Shown here: positions 1 to 11,091 of the stretch, piece after piece | Layout: each line of letters opens with the position of its first letter | How positions within the stretch are numbered: position 1 is the stretch's first letter | DNA from: Mixta mediterraneensis | GTDB taxonomy: Bacteria > Pseudomonadota > Gammaproteobacteria > Enterobacterales > Enterobacteriaceae | Reading direction: 5' to 3' | Assembly: GCF_014946725.1 (NCBI RefSeq) | Contig: NZ_JACFXY010000002.1 | Coordinates: 124,001 to 188,000 of the forward strand | Length of the DNA stretch: 64,000 nucleotides | Made by a program: the position numbers and the translations under genes | The notes under the pieces: generated by a model | Databases searched by the model: none | What the model saw: only the letters and a program-made list of their open reading frames with translations | What the model was told of the DNA's origin: nothing

Positions 1-713
1 CGAAACCAGTAAAGCAACAACGGCAAACAGCGTTACTTCAAAGAACAGCGCCAACGCTACGGGTAAACCCAGCGTCACTAAGCGAGACAGGATCGGGCGT
101 GAGGGCGGCGATAAACGGCCAGCCATGCGAATATCGCGCATGCCGCCCATCCGGCGCACCCAAAAGCGCATACAGATAAACATCACCCAATAAACCGACG
201 CCGTCGCCACGCCACAACCCACGCCGCCCAATGCGGGCATACCGAAATGGCCGTAAATGAAAATATAATTTAACGGAATATTTACCAGCAGCCCGATGAA
301 CCCCAATACCATGCCCGGTTTGGTTTTCGACATGCCTTCGCACTGGTTACGCATTACCTGGAAAAACAGATACCCCGGTGCGCCGAACAGCAGGGCATGA
401 AGGTAACCTTCGGCTTTTAGCGCCAGTAGCGGATCAATGTCGTGCATCGCCCGGATCAAATAACCGGCATTCCAGAGCGCCAGCATGATCAGGACGGCAA
501 CAAAGAGGGCTAACCAGTATCCCTGACGAATTTGCTCGGCAATGCGATCGCGGCGGCCTGAGCCGTTGAGTTGCGCAACGGTGGGCGTCAATGCAAGGAG
601 AAGACCATGACCAAACAGAATGGCAGGAAGCCAAATGGAAGTGCCGACAGCGACGGCGGCCATATCCGTGGCGCTTACCGCGCCGGCCATAATGGTATCT
701 ACAAATCCCATTG
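1..713 (-). pseudogene. mdtK: mdtK fragment (MATE multidrug efflux), 5' end lost, 3' end outside the window
   Basis: Read on the minus strand, this stretch translates without a stop into a MATE-family multidrug/Na+ antiporter very like E. coli MdtK (for example [20 protein letters not shown] at its upstream end and [18 protein letters not shown] at the window edge). The first recognisable codon corresponds to about residue 28 of the E. coli protein. The start codon, the first transmembrane residues and the promoter are gone, replaced at 714 by the end of an IS21-family element. The reading frame is otherwise clean, so the damage looks recent. NorM/MdtK proteins are inner-membrane efflux pumps for fluoroquinolones and dyes. 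Without its start this copy should not give the normal protein. Confidence 0.9.
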
Positions 714-798
714 TGTCGCTACCGATGTAAAACTGGCCCACCTGCCGATGTAAATCTGACCCACCTAGGGTAAAAATGGCAGTTTTAAGGCACTGCCA

Positions 799-2612
<1,814 letters not shown>

Positions 2613-2674
2613 TTCAAAGGGGGTGGGTCAGTTTTACTTTGGCAGGGTGGGTCAGAATTCGATCGGTATTGACA

Positions 2675-3238
2675 ATTTACCGCTGTTTCTGGAGCATAAA
2701 AGCAGAAAGTCCGAAGCGTATCTTTGCCATGTTGGGGTATAGAGATGAACCCAGCCAAAGCCTGTTCCTGCCCCTGCCGGCATGTAGGCGGTTGCCATAC
2801 AATAAACAAGATAAAGGCGTTACTGAAAGCAGTGACACCGCCTGAAAATGTTAAAGCGTTAAACTTATGCTCTTGGTAGGTTTAAATCTTTGTGGTGCAA
2901 TGTGGTGATGTCCTAAGTTTTAAGCTGTCTCTGTCGGCATTATGGAGCGCACCCTTTCAATCCGTTATTGTCAATCGCGCCAGACGTTCTATCCATGACC
3001 GATAAAGCATCGGGGAAAAGTCCGGGTAAGACACAAAGGATAAGGGTGCTATGGCCAGTCGGACAGGTATCGCCCGGCAAGAAACAGATCCGTGTCGCGA
3101 CTCTGCAGGTCTCATGATGTAAAAGGTTGAACCACATGCGTGCGATGAAGTGTATGGCTGGCTTCGCAAAGCGTGTGGTTAAATACAAAATGTTATTGAC
3201 CCTACGAGTAAAATTTTAGCGCGGCTCAGGTTATTAAC
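2675..3238. other. Orphan 564-bp segment between the IS21 and IS903 structures, no recognised gene
   Basis: Both boundaries are insertion-sequence ends and neither matches a target duplication. I do not recognise this DNA as part of mdtK, ribE or cfa, the genes expected here. It is more AT-rich than its neighbours. The best short open frames on the plus strand are 2745-2879 (44 codons, cysteine-rich start MNPAKACSCPCRHVGGCH), a 39-codon lysine-rich frame starting MTDKASGKSPGK near 2996, and a 27-codon frame starting MRAMKCMAGFAK near 3136. None has a clear ribosome-binding site or a family I can name. It may be a remnant of an earlier mobile element or DNA brought from elsewhere by IS-mediated rearrangement. 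Confidence 0.5.
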
Positions 3239-3293
3239 GGCTTTGTTGAATAAATCAGCTTCAGGACGAGTGACTCTGTAGCTGACCGGGTTT

Positions 3294-4247
3294 TCAGGCA
3301 ATACGCACGCTTTCTGGCATACCAGCCTTCGTTATTTTATTCAGCGCACGCACCATGCCCAAAGCCTCTGCTACCTGACCATCGTAATCACGCAGCGTCA
3401 GTGAACCTCCGAACAGTTGCTTTACCCTGTACATGGCCGTCTCCGCTATCGAGCGACGGTTGTAATCTGTTGTCCATTTCCACCGGGCATTACTCCCGGT
3501 CAGCCGCTGATTCGCTACTGCACGGTTACGGTCTGCGTACTCTACGGGCCAGTAACCCGCTCCTTTTCGGGGCGGGATGAGGGCACTGATTTTCTTGCGC
3601 CGCAGTTCATCGTGACAGAGTCGGGTGTCGTAAGCGCCGTCTGCTGCGGCTGCCCTGATTTTTCTGTGTGTCTGCCGGATAAGACCCGGGAAAGCTTCTG
3701 AGTCCGTGACGTTGTTCAGAGACAGGTCCGCGCAGATGACTTCATGTGTTCTGCTGTCAACGGCCAGATGCAGCTTCCGCCAGGTACGACGGCGCTCTTT
3801 GCCGTGATTTTTGACTTTCCATTCGCCTTCACCAAAAACCTTCAGCCCGGTGGAATCAATCACCAGGTGTGCGATTTCACCCCGGGTGGGTGTTTTGAAA
3901 CAGACATTAACCGACTTTGCCCGCTTGCTGACACTGCTGTAATCCGGGCAGCGCAACGGAACGTTCATCAGGGCAAAAATGGAATCAATAAAACCCTGCG
4001 CAGCCCGCAGGGTCAGCCGGAACAGGCGTTTAATCATCAGGACGGTGGTGATGGCAAGGTCAGAATAGCGCTGAGGTCTTCCCCGTGATGAAGGCGTTGC
4101 CGACTCATACCAGGCATGAGTCGCTTCATCGTCCAGCCAGAAAGTGAGGGAGCCACGGGGCTTTGTTGAATAAATCGAACTTTTGCTGAGTTGAAGGATC
4201 AGATCACGCATCCTCCCGACAACACAGACCGTTCCGTGGCAAAGCAA
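3294..4247 (-). pseudogene. IS903-type transposase, partial copy with replaced N-terminus
   Basis: From GSLTFWLDD to the C-terminal end GMPESVRIA this frame is identical to the intact transposase at 4359-5282. The normal first 21 or so residues (AKQKFKITNW... to ALIN) are missing. The reading frame runs instead into the inverted end segment and begins MLCHGTVCVVGRMRDLILQL, which is the antisense of the element's own leader. The DDE core is present but the native start, promoter side and N-terminal residues that take part in end binding are gone. It is most likely inactive. Confidence 0.85.
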
Positions 4248-4303
4248 AAGTTCAAAATCACCAACTGGCCCACCTACAACAAAGCCCTCATCAACCGTGG
4301 CTC
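4159..4303. repeat. Inverted 145-bp IS903 end segment with inverted 9-bp target duplication
   Basis: This piece is the reverse complement of 5215-5359, the end of the complete element that carries the transposase start. It begins with an 18-bp terminal inverted repeat abutting GAGCCACGG (4150-4158) and ends with CCGTGGCTC (4295-4303) abutting the next IS end at 4304. Its length equals 136 bp from target to end plus the 9-bp target, with no base gained or lost. This places both transposition joints precisely. Confidence 0.9.
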
Positions 4304-5359
4304 GGCTTTGTTGAATAAATCAGCTTCAGGACGAGTGACTCTGTAGCTGACCGGGTTTTCAGGCAATACGCACGCTTTCTGGCATACCAGCCTTCGTTAT
4401 TTTATTCAGCGCACGCACCATGCCCAAAGCCTCTGCTACCTGACCATCGTAATCACGCAGCGTCAGTGAACCTCCGAACAGTTGCTTTACCCTGTACATG
4501 GCCGTCTCCGCTATCGAGCGACGGTTGTAATCTGTTGTCCATTTCCACCGGGCATTACTCCCGGTCAGCCGCTGATTCGCTACTGCACGGTTACGGTCTG
4601 CGTACTCTACGGGCCAGTAACCCGCTCCTTTTCGGGGCGGGATGAGGGCACTGATTTTCTTGCGCCGCAGTTCATCGTGACAGAGTCGGGTGTCGTAAGC
4701 GCCGTCTGCTGCGGCTGCCCTGATTTTTCTGTGTGTCTGCCGGATAAGACCCGGGAAAGCTTCTGAGTCCGTGACGTTGTTCAGAGACAGGTCCGCGCAG
4801 ATGACTTCATGTGTTCTGCTGTCAACGGCCAGATGCAGCTTCCGCCAGGTACGACGGCGCTCTTTGCCGTGATTTTTGACTTTCCATTCGCCTTCACCAA
4901 AAACCTTCAGCCCGGTGGAATCAATCACCAGGTGTGCGATTTCACCCCGGGTGGGTGTTTTGAAACAGACATTAACCGACTTTGCCCGCTTGCTGACACT
5001 GCTGTAATCCGGGCAGCGCAACGGAACGTTCATCAGGGCAAAAATGGAATCAATAAAACCCTGCGCAGCCCGCAGGGTCAGCCGGAACAGGCGTTTAATC
5101 ATCAGGACGGTGGTGATGGCAAGGTCAGAATAGCGCTGAGGTCTTCCCCGTGATGAAGGCGTTGCCGACTCATACCAGGCATGAGTCGCTTCATCGTCCA
5201 GCCAGAAAGTGAGGGAGCCACGGTTGATGAGGGCTTTGTTGTAGGTGGGCCAGTTGGTGATTTTGAACTTTTGCTTTGCCACGGAACGGTCTGTGTTGTC
5301 GGGAGGATGCGTGATCTGATCCTTCAACTCAGCAAAAGTTCGATTTATTCAACAAAGCC
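4304..5359 (-). mobile_element. Complete IS903-type element (IS5 family)
   Basis: The element is 1056 bp long with perfect 18-bp terminal inverted repeats (GGCTTTGTTGAATAAATC at 4304, its reverse complement ending at 5359). It encodes one transposase. Both its length and its ends fit IS903 of Tn903. The right end cuts the cfa coding sequence at 5360. Because the neighbouring partial copy shares about 920 bp of apparently identical sequence in direct orientation, RecA-dependent recombination between them could delete about 1065 bp. Confidence 0.9.
4359..5282 (-). CDS. IS903-type transposase, intact
   Basis: A 307-residue DDE transposase when begun at the GTG of VAKQKFKITNW. That is the length and start position of the known IS903 transposase, so I prefer it to the ATG 45 bp upstream, which would add MKDQITHPPDNTDRS. 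The catalytic core contains LVIDSTGLKVFGEGEW, AAADGAYD and the DDE-proximal RRSIAETAMYRVKQLFGG, typical of the IS5 group. It should cut and join both ends of the element and make 9-bp target duplications. No damage is visible, so it is probably active and able to drive further rearrangement here. Confidence 0.9.
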   Translation of the reverse strand: MAKQKFKITNWPTYNKALINRGSLTFWLDDEATHAWYESATPSSRGRPQRYSDLAITTVLMIKRLFRLTLRAAQGFIDSIFALMNVPLRCPDYSSVSKRAKSVNVCFKTPTRGEIAHLVIDSTGLKVFGEGEWKVKNHGKERRRTWRKLHLAVDSRTHEVICADLSLNNVTDSEAFPGLIRQTHRKIRAAAADGAYDTRLCHDELRRKKISALIPPRKGAGYWPVEYADRNRAVANQRLTGSNARWKWTTDYNRRSIAETAMYRVKQLFGGSLTLRDYDGQVAEALGMVRALNKITKAGMPESVRIA

Positions 5360-5957
5360 CCGAAATGGTTACGCCATGTACGTTGACGCCATAATGACGT
5401 GCCGCGTAAGCAGCAAGACCGCCCCATCCGCAACCAATATCCAGTAACGACATACCCGGCTCAAGCTGCAGTTTACGGCAAATCATATCTAGTTTGGCTT
5501 CCTGAGCCGCGTCTAATGTCGAAGCTTCTTTCCAGTAAGCACAAGAATATTGCATGTAAGGATCGAGCATCAGCGAAAACAGGTCATTTCCTAAATCGTA
5601 ATGCTCTTTACCAACAATCCACGCACGTTTTTTGGATTGCAGATTTGTTAAGCGCGCGGCAGCGATACGTAAAGTATCTGTAAAATGGTGAGGCAGTTTT
5701 TGATCAAGCTTATGCTTAAGGACGTGATGGAAAAACATATCCAGCCTTTCGCATTCCCACCAGCCGTCCATATAGCTTTCGCCCAAACCGAGCGAGCCTT
5801 CCTGCAAAACACGCTTGAAAAAATCAGGGTTGTTTATCTGAATATCCCAAGGGCGAGAGCCATTGATTTCAATATCTGCTTGTTCCAGTAGTTCGTGGAC
5901 GATGCGATACCAATGGTTTTCTTCAAGGCTCACTTCTTCTATACACGATGAACTCAT
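5360..5957 (-). pseudogene. cfa: cfa 5' fragment (cyclopropane fatty acid synthase), 3' half lost
   Basis: The first 199 or so codons of cyclopropane-fatty-acyl-phospholipid synthase are present, from MSSSCIEEVSL through the SAM-binding motif LLDIGCGWGGL to HGVTIS. There IS903 replaces the rest; the normal protein is about 382 residues. The enzyme methylates double bonds of membrane phospholipids as cells enter stationary phase and gives acid tolerance. The lost half contains the bicarbonate-binding and lipid-site residues, so the fragment cannot be functional. The start ATG at 5957 and its upstream region look normal. Confidence 0.93.
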
Positions 5958-6269
5958 AGCTTCTCCATCACCTGTTCAACCTGAACCTGAGAAAAAGAAT
6001 AGTCAATTTCTCCAGAGTTGTGAGAAAAGTCACGGAAGGGTCCGTGCGTCAAGTATCCGACGTATTACAGAGGCGTGAAAACAGAACAACTTCAGTCTGG
6101 CACCATCAAAATTAAAACCGTGCAGACGCCATCCCAGCGACAAAGTCGCCAAAAAACAGGCTCATATATTATTGATTTGTTGCGTATTTATTGACCCAGA
6201 TGAGTATATTCTCACGTGAGTCAATATTCAACGACTTATTGTTAGGACGCTATCTAAAAAATCATTGCC
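5958..6269. other. Intergenic region between cfa and punC
   Basis: These 312 bp lie downstream of punC and upstream of the broken cfa gene, both on the minus strand. In E. coli the matching region carries the cfa promoters, including one used by sigma-S. I see AT-rich stretches but no promoter I can place with confidence, no RNA gene and no credible open frame. With cfa cut, any promoter here would read into the IS903 structure. Confidence 0.4.
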
Positions 6270-7472
6270 TTAGTGATTATCCTGGCAAACGGATTTTGCT
6301 GAAGCAATATCAGATTGTGCGCTGGCCTGATGCTGTAGCTTGTAACCCAGCCACGCCAGCACAACGGTCAGCGCCATAATCAGCGTAGTGGCAGGTAAAG
6401 CGTGCTGTAAGCCGGCAGAAACGGCCAGGCTGGCGATAAAACATAAGCCTAACTGGAGCGTATTTTGGAGTGCAGCGGCTTTACCGGTTGCATGGGGAAA
6501 AGGCAGCAGGGCGCTGGATACCACAATCGGGTAAATAGCTCCGTTTGCCAGCGCCATACCGCAGAAAGGCAGTAATAGCGTAGTCAAATTGTTAAGTTCG
6601 GCGAGAGCAACGGCAAACAGCACCATTATGCTCAGGCTATAGAGCACTAACAGCCAGGGAAGCAAACGCGCGCCGTTAAAACGATTCAGCAGCGCGCGGC
6701 AGCCAAAACCACCCGTCAGGAAAGCGAGCGTTTGTGGAATATAGCTCAGACCAATATCTGCTGGCGTTAATCCGATATGAGCCAGGATAAACGGTGAACC
6801 CGTTAGCCAGGCAAAAAAGCTGGCTGAGCAGGCAGAATAGATCAGGATATTGCCGCTAAACACCCGCGAGCGAAGCAGTGAAAGAAAGCCCGGTTGGCGA
6901 TGCTTTTCTCTGATGTCTGTCGATCTGGCGGGTAAACGCAAAGTAACGGCAATAAGGACCAGAGCAATGACCATTAACACTAAAAAAATTGAACGCCAGT
7001 GAAAATGGCTGATAAGCCATGCGCCAAACAGGGGCGCTAATGCCGGCGAAAGCGCGACTAAAGGCATAATGGTGGCAAAGACTTTATTCGCACGCGCCTG
7101 CGGATAGCGATCAACCACCAAAGCCTGCCAGCTGACTGCGGCAGCACACACTCCCACCGCCTGAATAAAACGCAGCGCCAACATAAAAATGACGTCCGTA
7201 ACCCACAACATTCCTGCGCATCCAAAGGCGAAGATCGCCAGACCTGCCAGTAAAACCGGTTTTCGCCCGATCCTGTCTGATATGGGGCCCCAGAAAAGTT
7301 GCGCACAGGCAAAGCCTGCAAGGAATAAGCTCATACTGGCGCTAATGATGCCAGACGAGGTAGCAAAGGTTTGCTGCATCACGCCGAAAGCGGGAAGGTA
7401 CATATCGGTTGCCAGAAAGCCCAGCATGCTGAGTAAGGCGAGGTAAGGGATAAATCCTTTATTTGATAACAT
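6270..7472 (-). CDS. punC: Purine nucleoside transporter PunC (Bcr/CflA-type MFS)
   Basis: A 400-residue major facilitator protein with about 12 hydrophobic segments. The MFS signature [16 protein letters not shown] lies between segments 2 and 3. It matches E. coli YdhC, now called PunC, in length, neighbours and the N-terminal [12 protein letters not shown] of drug/H+ antiporters of the Bcr/CflA class. PunC has been linked to movement of purine nucleosides such as adenosine across the inner membrane. It is divergent from punR, 107 bp away, the arrangement in which a LysR regulator activates its transporter. The frame is intact. Confidence 0.85.
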   Translation of the reverse strand: MLSNKGFIPYLALLSMLGFLATDMYLPAFGVMQQTFATSSGIISASMSLFLAGFACAQLFWGPISDRIGRKPVLLAGLAIFAFGCAGMLWVTDVIFMLALRFIQAVGVCAAAVSWQALVVDRYPQARANKVFATIMPLVALSPALAPLFGAWLISHFHWRSIFLVLMVIALVLIAVTLRLPARSTDIREKHRQPGFLSLLRSRVFSGNILIYSACSASFFAWLTGSPFILAHIGLTPADIGLSYIPQTLAFLTGGFGCRALLNRFNGARLLPWLLVLYSLSIMVLFAVALAELNNLTTLLLPFCGMALANGAIYPIVVSSALLPFPHATGKAAALQNTLQLGLCFIASLAVSAGLQHALPATTLIMALTVVLAWLGYKLQHQASAQSDIASAKSVCQDNH

Positions 7473-7579
7473 CTGATTCTCATTTTTGCAGAGTGAACGC
7501 GGCAGAGTGTAGAAGGTGCATTAAACGCTGTGAAACGCTAATATTTGTCTTAACCTGTTAAAATTTTTGAAGGCAGATT

Positions 7580-8485
7580 ATGTGGTCCGAATATGCGCTT
7601 GAAGTCGTGGACGCGGTAGCACGGGGCAGGAGTTTTAGCGCCGCTGCGCAAGAGCTACATCGTGTACCTTCTGCCATTAGCTATACGGTACGCCAGCTTG
7701 AAACCTGGCTGGCGGTGCCGTTATTCGAACGTCATCATCGTGAAGTGGTTTTAACGCCAGCCGGTGAACATTTTGTCCGGGAAGGGCGAAGTGTTATCAA
7801 AAAAATGGTTGCGACCCGGCGTCAATGTCAGCAGCTGGCAAATGGCTGGCGGGGCCAGTTAAGCATTGCGATTGATTGCATTGTAAAACCTGAGCGAACG
7901 GGACAACTGGTGAAAGATTTTTACCGCCATTTCCCCGATATGGAACTGATCATCAGTTATGAAGTATTCAATGGGGTATGGGACGCCTTAGCAGATAGCC
8001 GCGTCGACGTGGCGATTGGCGCTACGCAGGCCATTCCCGTGGGAGGACGTTTCGCCTTTCAGGATATGGGCGCAATTAACTGGCGCTGCGTGGTTCAGCG
8101 CGATCACCCTTTAACGCTCGCCAGTGAGCTGGATGATGATACGTTGCGTAGCTGGCCGTCACTTGTCCTGGAAGATACGTCGCGCGCGCTGCCGCGGCGT
8201 ATGACCTGGACGCTAGATAATCAGCGTCGGGTGGTGGTGCCGGAATGGCAAACCGGGCTGGATTGTGTATTGGCAGGTTTATGTGTAGCGATGGTGCCAG
8301 GGCATCTGGCTCGTCCACTACTTGACGCCGGTAAGCTTGTCGAGCTAACGCTACCGATGGCTTTTCCAGAGAGTCCGTGCTGCGTGAGTTGGGCAGAAGA
8401 TCGCGCATCACCGGCGCTGGGTTGGTTGCTCAGCTATTTAGGTGATGCGCAAACACTTAATCAGGAATGGTTAAGCGAGAATTAA
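7580..8485 (+). CDS. punR: LysR-family regulator PunR
   Basis: A 301-residue LysR-type regulator. The N-terminal winged helix-turn-helix is in residues 1-60 ([26 protein letters not shown]). A substrate-binding-like effector domain follows from about residue 90. It corresponds to E. coli YdhB/PunR, which activates punC. It is transcribed away from punC and shares the 107-bp intergenic region with it, where LysR operators are expected. Its stop overlaps the convergent purR stop by 4 bp (8482-8485). Confidence 0.85.
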   Translation: MWSEYALEVVDAVARGRSFSAAAQELHRVPSAISYTVRQLETWLAVPLFERHHREVVLTPAGEHFVREGRSVIKKMVATRRQCQQLANGWRGQLSIAIDCIVKPERTGQLVKDFYRHFPDMELIISYEVFNGVWDALADSRVDVAIGATQAIPVGGRFAFQDMGAINWRCVVQRDHPLTLASELDDDTLRSWPSLVLEDTSRALPRRMTWTLDNQRRVVVPEWQTGLDCVLAGLCVAMVPGHLARPLLDAGKLVELTLPMAFPESPCCVSWAEDRASPALGWLLSYLGDAQTLNQEWLSEN

Positions 8486-9507
8486 CGGCGATAATCGCGA
8501 AAAGGGCCGTAGCCTACCGAGCGGCGTTCAATCAGTGTCGGATGGACTTCAATGGTTTGTGACTCTTCGCGTTTGCTGGTAATACGATCCAACAACATTT
8601 CCAGCGCTTTTTCACCTAGCTGCGCCTTGGGTTGGTGTACGGTAGTTAACGCCGGGGTGAAGTAGCGCGCGTTGCGTACGTTGTCATAGCCGATAACGGA
8701 AATGTCCTGCGGTACGCGCAGGCCCATTTCATCCGCTGCGCAAATGGCCCCCATCGCCATTATATCGCCGCCACAAAATACGGCTGTCGGGCGTTGTTTT
8801 TGCGAGAGAATCTGCTGCATGGCCTGATAACCTGATTCGGGTTCAAAATCTCCCTGGACTATCCACTCAGCACGCGGTTGGATGTTGGCTTCCTGAAGGG
8901 CTTTTAAGAAGCCTGCATGACGCCCACCGCCGGTATTGCGTTCTAACTGTCCGGGAATCGCTCCAATATCGCGATGGCCGCGTTCAATCAAATAGCGCCC
9001 GGCAAGATAGCCGCCCTGGAAAGCGTTATCCAACACGGTATCGGTAAAGTCAGCGCGTGATTCGCCCCAGTCCATGACCACCATGGGAATATTTCGATTC
9101 TCTTCCAGCATCTTCAACAGATCGTCTGGATATTCGGAACACATCACTAATAAACCATCGACGCGCTTTTGCGCCATCATTGATAAATAAGCACGCTGCT
9201 TATGCAAATCATTGTGTGCGTTACCTAAAATCAGGGTGTAACCTTTCTCAAAACAGTGATTTTCAATGGCTTCAATAATTTCTGCGAAGTAAGGCGCCTC
9301 GCTGGAAGTCGCAAGCAATCCCAGCGTTTTGGTGTGATTAACTTTCAGACTACGCGCCACAGCGCTTGGCGAATAGTGCAGCTCCTTGATGGCTTGCCAG
9401 ACGGTATTGCGTGTTTCTTCTGCCACAAAACGCGTTTTATTGATGACGTGTGAGACGGTGGTGGTCGATACTCCCGCTCGTTTCGCCACATCTTTAATTG
9501 TTGCCAT
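8482..9507 (-). CDS. purR: Purine repressor PurR (LacI family)
   Basis: A 341-residue LacI-family repressor, the usual PurR length. The N-terminus [20 protein letters not shown] is the DNA-binding helix-turn-helix, and [33 protein letters not shown] is the rest of the headpiece with the hinge helix. The C-terminal periplasmic-binding-like domain binds hypoxanthine or guanine. PurR represses de novo purine synthesis genes and itself. A candidate operator lies 46 bp upstream of the start. Placing it beside punR/punC groups purine control with purine nucleoside transport, as in E. coli. Confidence 0.95.
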   Translation of the reverse strand: MATIKDVAKRAGVSTTTVSHVINKTRFVAEETRNTVWQAIKELHYSPSAVARSLKVNHTKTLGLLATSSEAPYFAEIIEAIENHCFEKGYTLILGNAHNDLHKQRAYLSMMAQKRVDGLLVMCSEYPDDLLKMLEENRNIPMVVMDWGESRADFTDTVLDNAFQGGYLAGRYLIERGHRDIGAIPGQLERNTGGGRHAGFLKALQEANIQPRAEWIVQGDFEPESGYQAMQQILSQKQRPTAVFCGGDIMAMGAICAADEMGLRVPQDISVIGYDNVRNARYFTPALTTVHQPKAQLGEKALEMLLDRITSKREESQTIEVHPTLIERRSVGYGPFRDYRR

Positions 9508-9552
9508 GAAAAAGAGACTCCTGAACTTATCTTAACCTATTGATAAGTATCA

Positions 9553-9568
9553 TGTTAAACGATTGCGT
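9553..9568. promoter_or_regulatory. Candidate PurR operator upstream of purR
   Basis: TGTTAAACGATTGCGT matches 11 of 16 positions of the palindromic PurR box ACGCAAACGTTTGCGT, including the central AACG and the right half. It sits 46 bp upstream of the purR start. E. coli purR is autoregulated through operators near its own start. Only one good site is visible here. Confidence 0.45.
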
Positions 9569-9786
9569 CGGCTGAGGTTTTTGCCCACCAAAATGCAATT
9601 TTTTTGCCTGTGATCTGGCGTCTGGATAGGTAAAAATGCCAAAAAAGACGGTGAACGGAACCGACGTTGCGCATGTTGCGCAACAACAACAGGATTCTAA
9701 CAAGGCTGAGCGGATAAAACGAGATTTTTACCGGACCTTATGGGAAAATGCAGTATCCCTACAATCTGTGTGGCTAAGGAGAGGTG

Positions 9787-9876
9787 ATGAGTACCGATAT
9801 AAAACTGGCGTTGATGACGAGCGGCGCAGCGCTGCTAATGATTCTGGCATTTAGCTTTACCGCCATTCTGCACTAA
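9787..9876 (+). CDS. ynhF: YnhF-like 29-residue membrane protein
   Basis: A 29-codon gene with the product MSTDIKLALMTSGAALLMIL followed by AFSFTAILH. It has a good ribosome-binding site (TAAGGAGAGG just before the ATG) and a hairpin directly downstream. E. coli YnhF has the same length, the same start (MSTDLKFSLVTT) and the same place between purR and mepH. The single hydrophobic stretch covers nearly the whole chain, so it is a one-pass inner-membrane protein. Its function is unknown. A longer overlapping open frame at 9636-9854 in another frame is not supported by any homology. Confidence 0.85.
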   Translation: MSTDIKLALMTSGAALLMILAFSFTAILH

Positions 9877-9881
9877 TACAA

Positions 9882-9935
9882 AAGCCGGATAACGGAGCGT
9901 CTGCCTGGGAGGGCCACTCTGTCATCCGGCTTCTT
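9882..9935 (+). terminator. Hairpin after ynhF
   Basis: AAGCCGGAT (9882-9890) pairs with ATCCGGCTT (9924-9932) across a 33-base loop that can fold further, followed by TTCTTCT. It lies between ynhF and the convergent mepH and could terminate both. Confidence 0.6.
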
Positions 9936-9956
9936 CTGCCTGCGAAGGCAAATACC

Positions 9957-10727
9957 TCAGCGAATGGTTTTTGGCGTCATCATACGACGCGCACCAATAT
10001 AGTGCCGCTGCCAGTAATCTTCACCCAATGCGCTAATCTGTATGTCTTTGCCGGTGCGCGGCGACTGAATAAATTTACCGTTGCCTAAATAGACGCCAAC
10101 GTGATCGGCGGTGCCGCGTCCGTTAATACGGAAAAAGACCAGATCACCTTTCTCCAGCAATTCGCGCTTAACCGGTGCTGCATCACGCAGATGATACATT
10201 TCGTTCGCGGTACGGGGAATTTTGAACTTCAGTAAATCTTTGTAGGCGTACCAGACTAAGCCGCTGCAATCAAAGCCGGTATGCGGCGATACGCCACCCC
10301 ATTGATACGGTTTACCCAGCTGTCCCATTAATTTCGCCATCGCGGTTGCGCGCGCTTTTTGATAACGCTGACGGTGAGATTTGCTCATTCTGAGGGTGCT
10401 GATGTCATTAATTTCATTCACGATTTTCGTTGATCGAGATTGACCGTGACGCTTGCTGGAAAGTTTATGCGTATTTTTTTGAGTGGCGGCGTTAACTGCG
10501 GCTACGGCCGCTCGCTTTTTTTTCAGTTTAAGTTTCTGAACGGTAACCTGGCGAGATTTCTTCACGGTACTTTTCACCGGACGACGCTTGCGCCGCTCGT
10601 CTTCACGCGCACTTTTTTTCTCTGCTTTATGCTGACTGGCATTAACCGGCATCTGCGGGGAAGCAGAGGCGACGTTAAAAAACAGTTGGGCAAAAGCCAG
10701 GATGAAAAGCGTAATCAGTAAACGCAT
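9957..10727 (-). CDS. mepH: Murein DD-endopeptidase MepH (NlpC/P60)
   Basis: A 256-residue secreted cell-wall hydrolase that cuts D-Ala-mDap cross-links so new peptidoglycan can be inserted. The signal peptide covers residues 1-22 (cut near NVASA). A long basic linker rich in Lys/Arg runs from about 30 to 110. The NlpC/P60 domain holds the catalytic cysteine in GFDCSGLVWY (about 155) and the histidine in TADHVGVYLGNGKFI (about 210). E. coli MepH is slightly longer (271), the difference being in the linker. It is divergent from grxD across a 364-bp gap. Confidence 0.92.
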   Translation of the reverse strand: MRLLITLFILAFAQLFFNVASASPQMPVNASQHKAEKKSAREDERRKRRPVKSTVKKSRQVTVQKLKLKKKRAAVAAVNAATQKNTHKLSSKRHGQSRSTKIVNEINDISTLRMSKSHRQRYQKARATAMAKLMGQLGKPYQWGGVSPHTGFDCSGLVWYAYKDLLKFKIPRTANEMYHLRDAAPVKRELLEKGDLVFFRINGRGTADHVGVYLGNGKFIQSPRTGKDIQISALGEDYWQRHYIGARRMMTPKTIR

Positions 10728-11091
10728 AGTCCGGTTATAAGTTGTGCTGTCAGGTTAAAAAGGCCATAACAGAGTTAGAAAATTCTGATCCGCGATCAGG
10801 GCCGAAGCAATTTTAGACCAGTTTTTTTTAAAAAAGTAAGTCCTTTTTCTATTAATCTGTTCGCCGCGTTAATTTGGGGTTAAAATGTGCAATTTCAGTG
10901 GTTTATATCAGCGAAATTATTGCTAATTATTAATGTATCCATGCCAGTCTGTGAAACAGAGAATTATCGCTGACTAAACGAAGCAACCTGCGTGGCGATT
11001 TAACCTCAGCGGCTGCAAAATCCCGTTTTCAGTCCGGGGACGAAGTCGCTACAATAAACAAACACGAAGTGACGAATTAAGGAAGGCAATT
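10728..11091. other. Divergent intergenic region mepH/grxD
   Basis: These 364 bp hold the upstream regions of mepH (minus) and grxD (plus). The middle is AT-rich, and GTTAATTTGGGGTTAAAATG around 10867-10886 could be promoter-like. The ribosome-binding site of grxD is TAAGGAAGG at 11079-11087. In E. coli sodB lies near here, but no superoxide dismutase gene or RNA gene is recognisable in this gap. Confidence 0.4.

Larger units (their letters stand above)
3239..5359 (-). mobile_element. Compound IS903-type structure: product of one IS transposing into itself
   Basis: Three inward-facing copies of the 18-bp end GGCTTTGTTGAATAAATC start at 3239, 4159 and 4304, and its reverse complement ends at 5359. 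The order is: most of an IS903-type element (3239-4158), a 145-bp piece of its promoter-side end turned around (4159-4303), then a complete element (4304-5359). The 9-bp sequence GAGCCACGG at 4150-4158 reappears inverted, CCGTGGCTC, at 4295-4303. These are the positions expected of a target duplication when both ends of an element attack one site inside the same element and the intermediate is replicated. The outer flanks (GTTATTAAC and CCGAAATGG) do not match, so a deletion or recombination has also happened. Confidence 0.88.

Noticed and set aside
4159..4303. Third, short IS903-derived miniature element
   Set aside because: It has only one true terminal repeat. Its other border is the 9-bp target copy, so it is one part of the self-insertion product and not an independent miniature element.
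9636..9854. 72-codon frame upstream of and overlapping ynhF
   Set aside because: No recognised family and it overlaps ynhF in another frame; ynhF has the better start signal and homology. The region fits better as the purR/ynhF control region.
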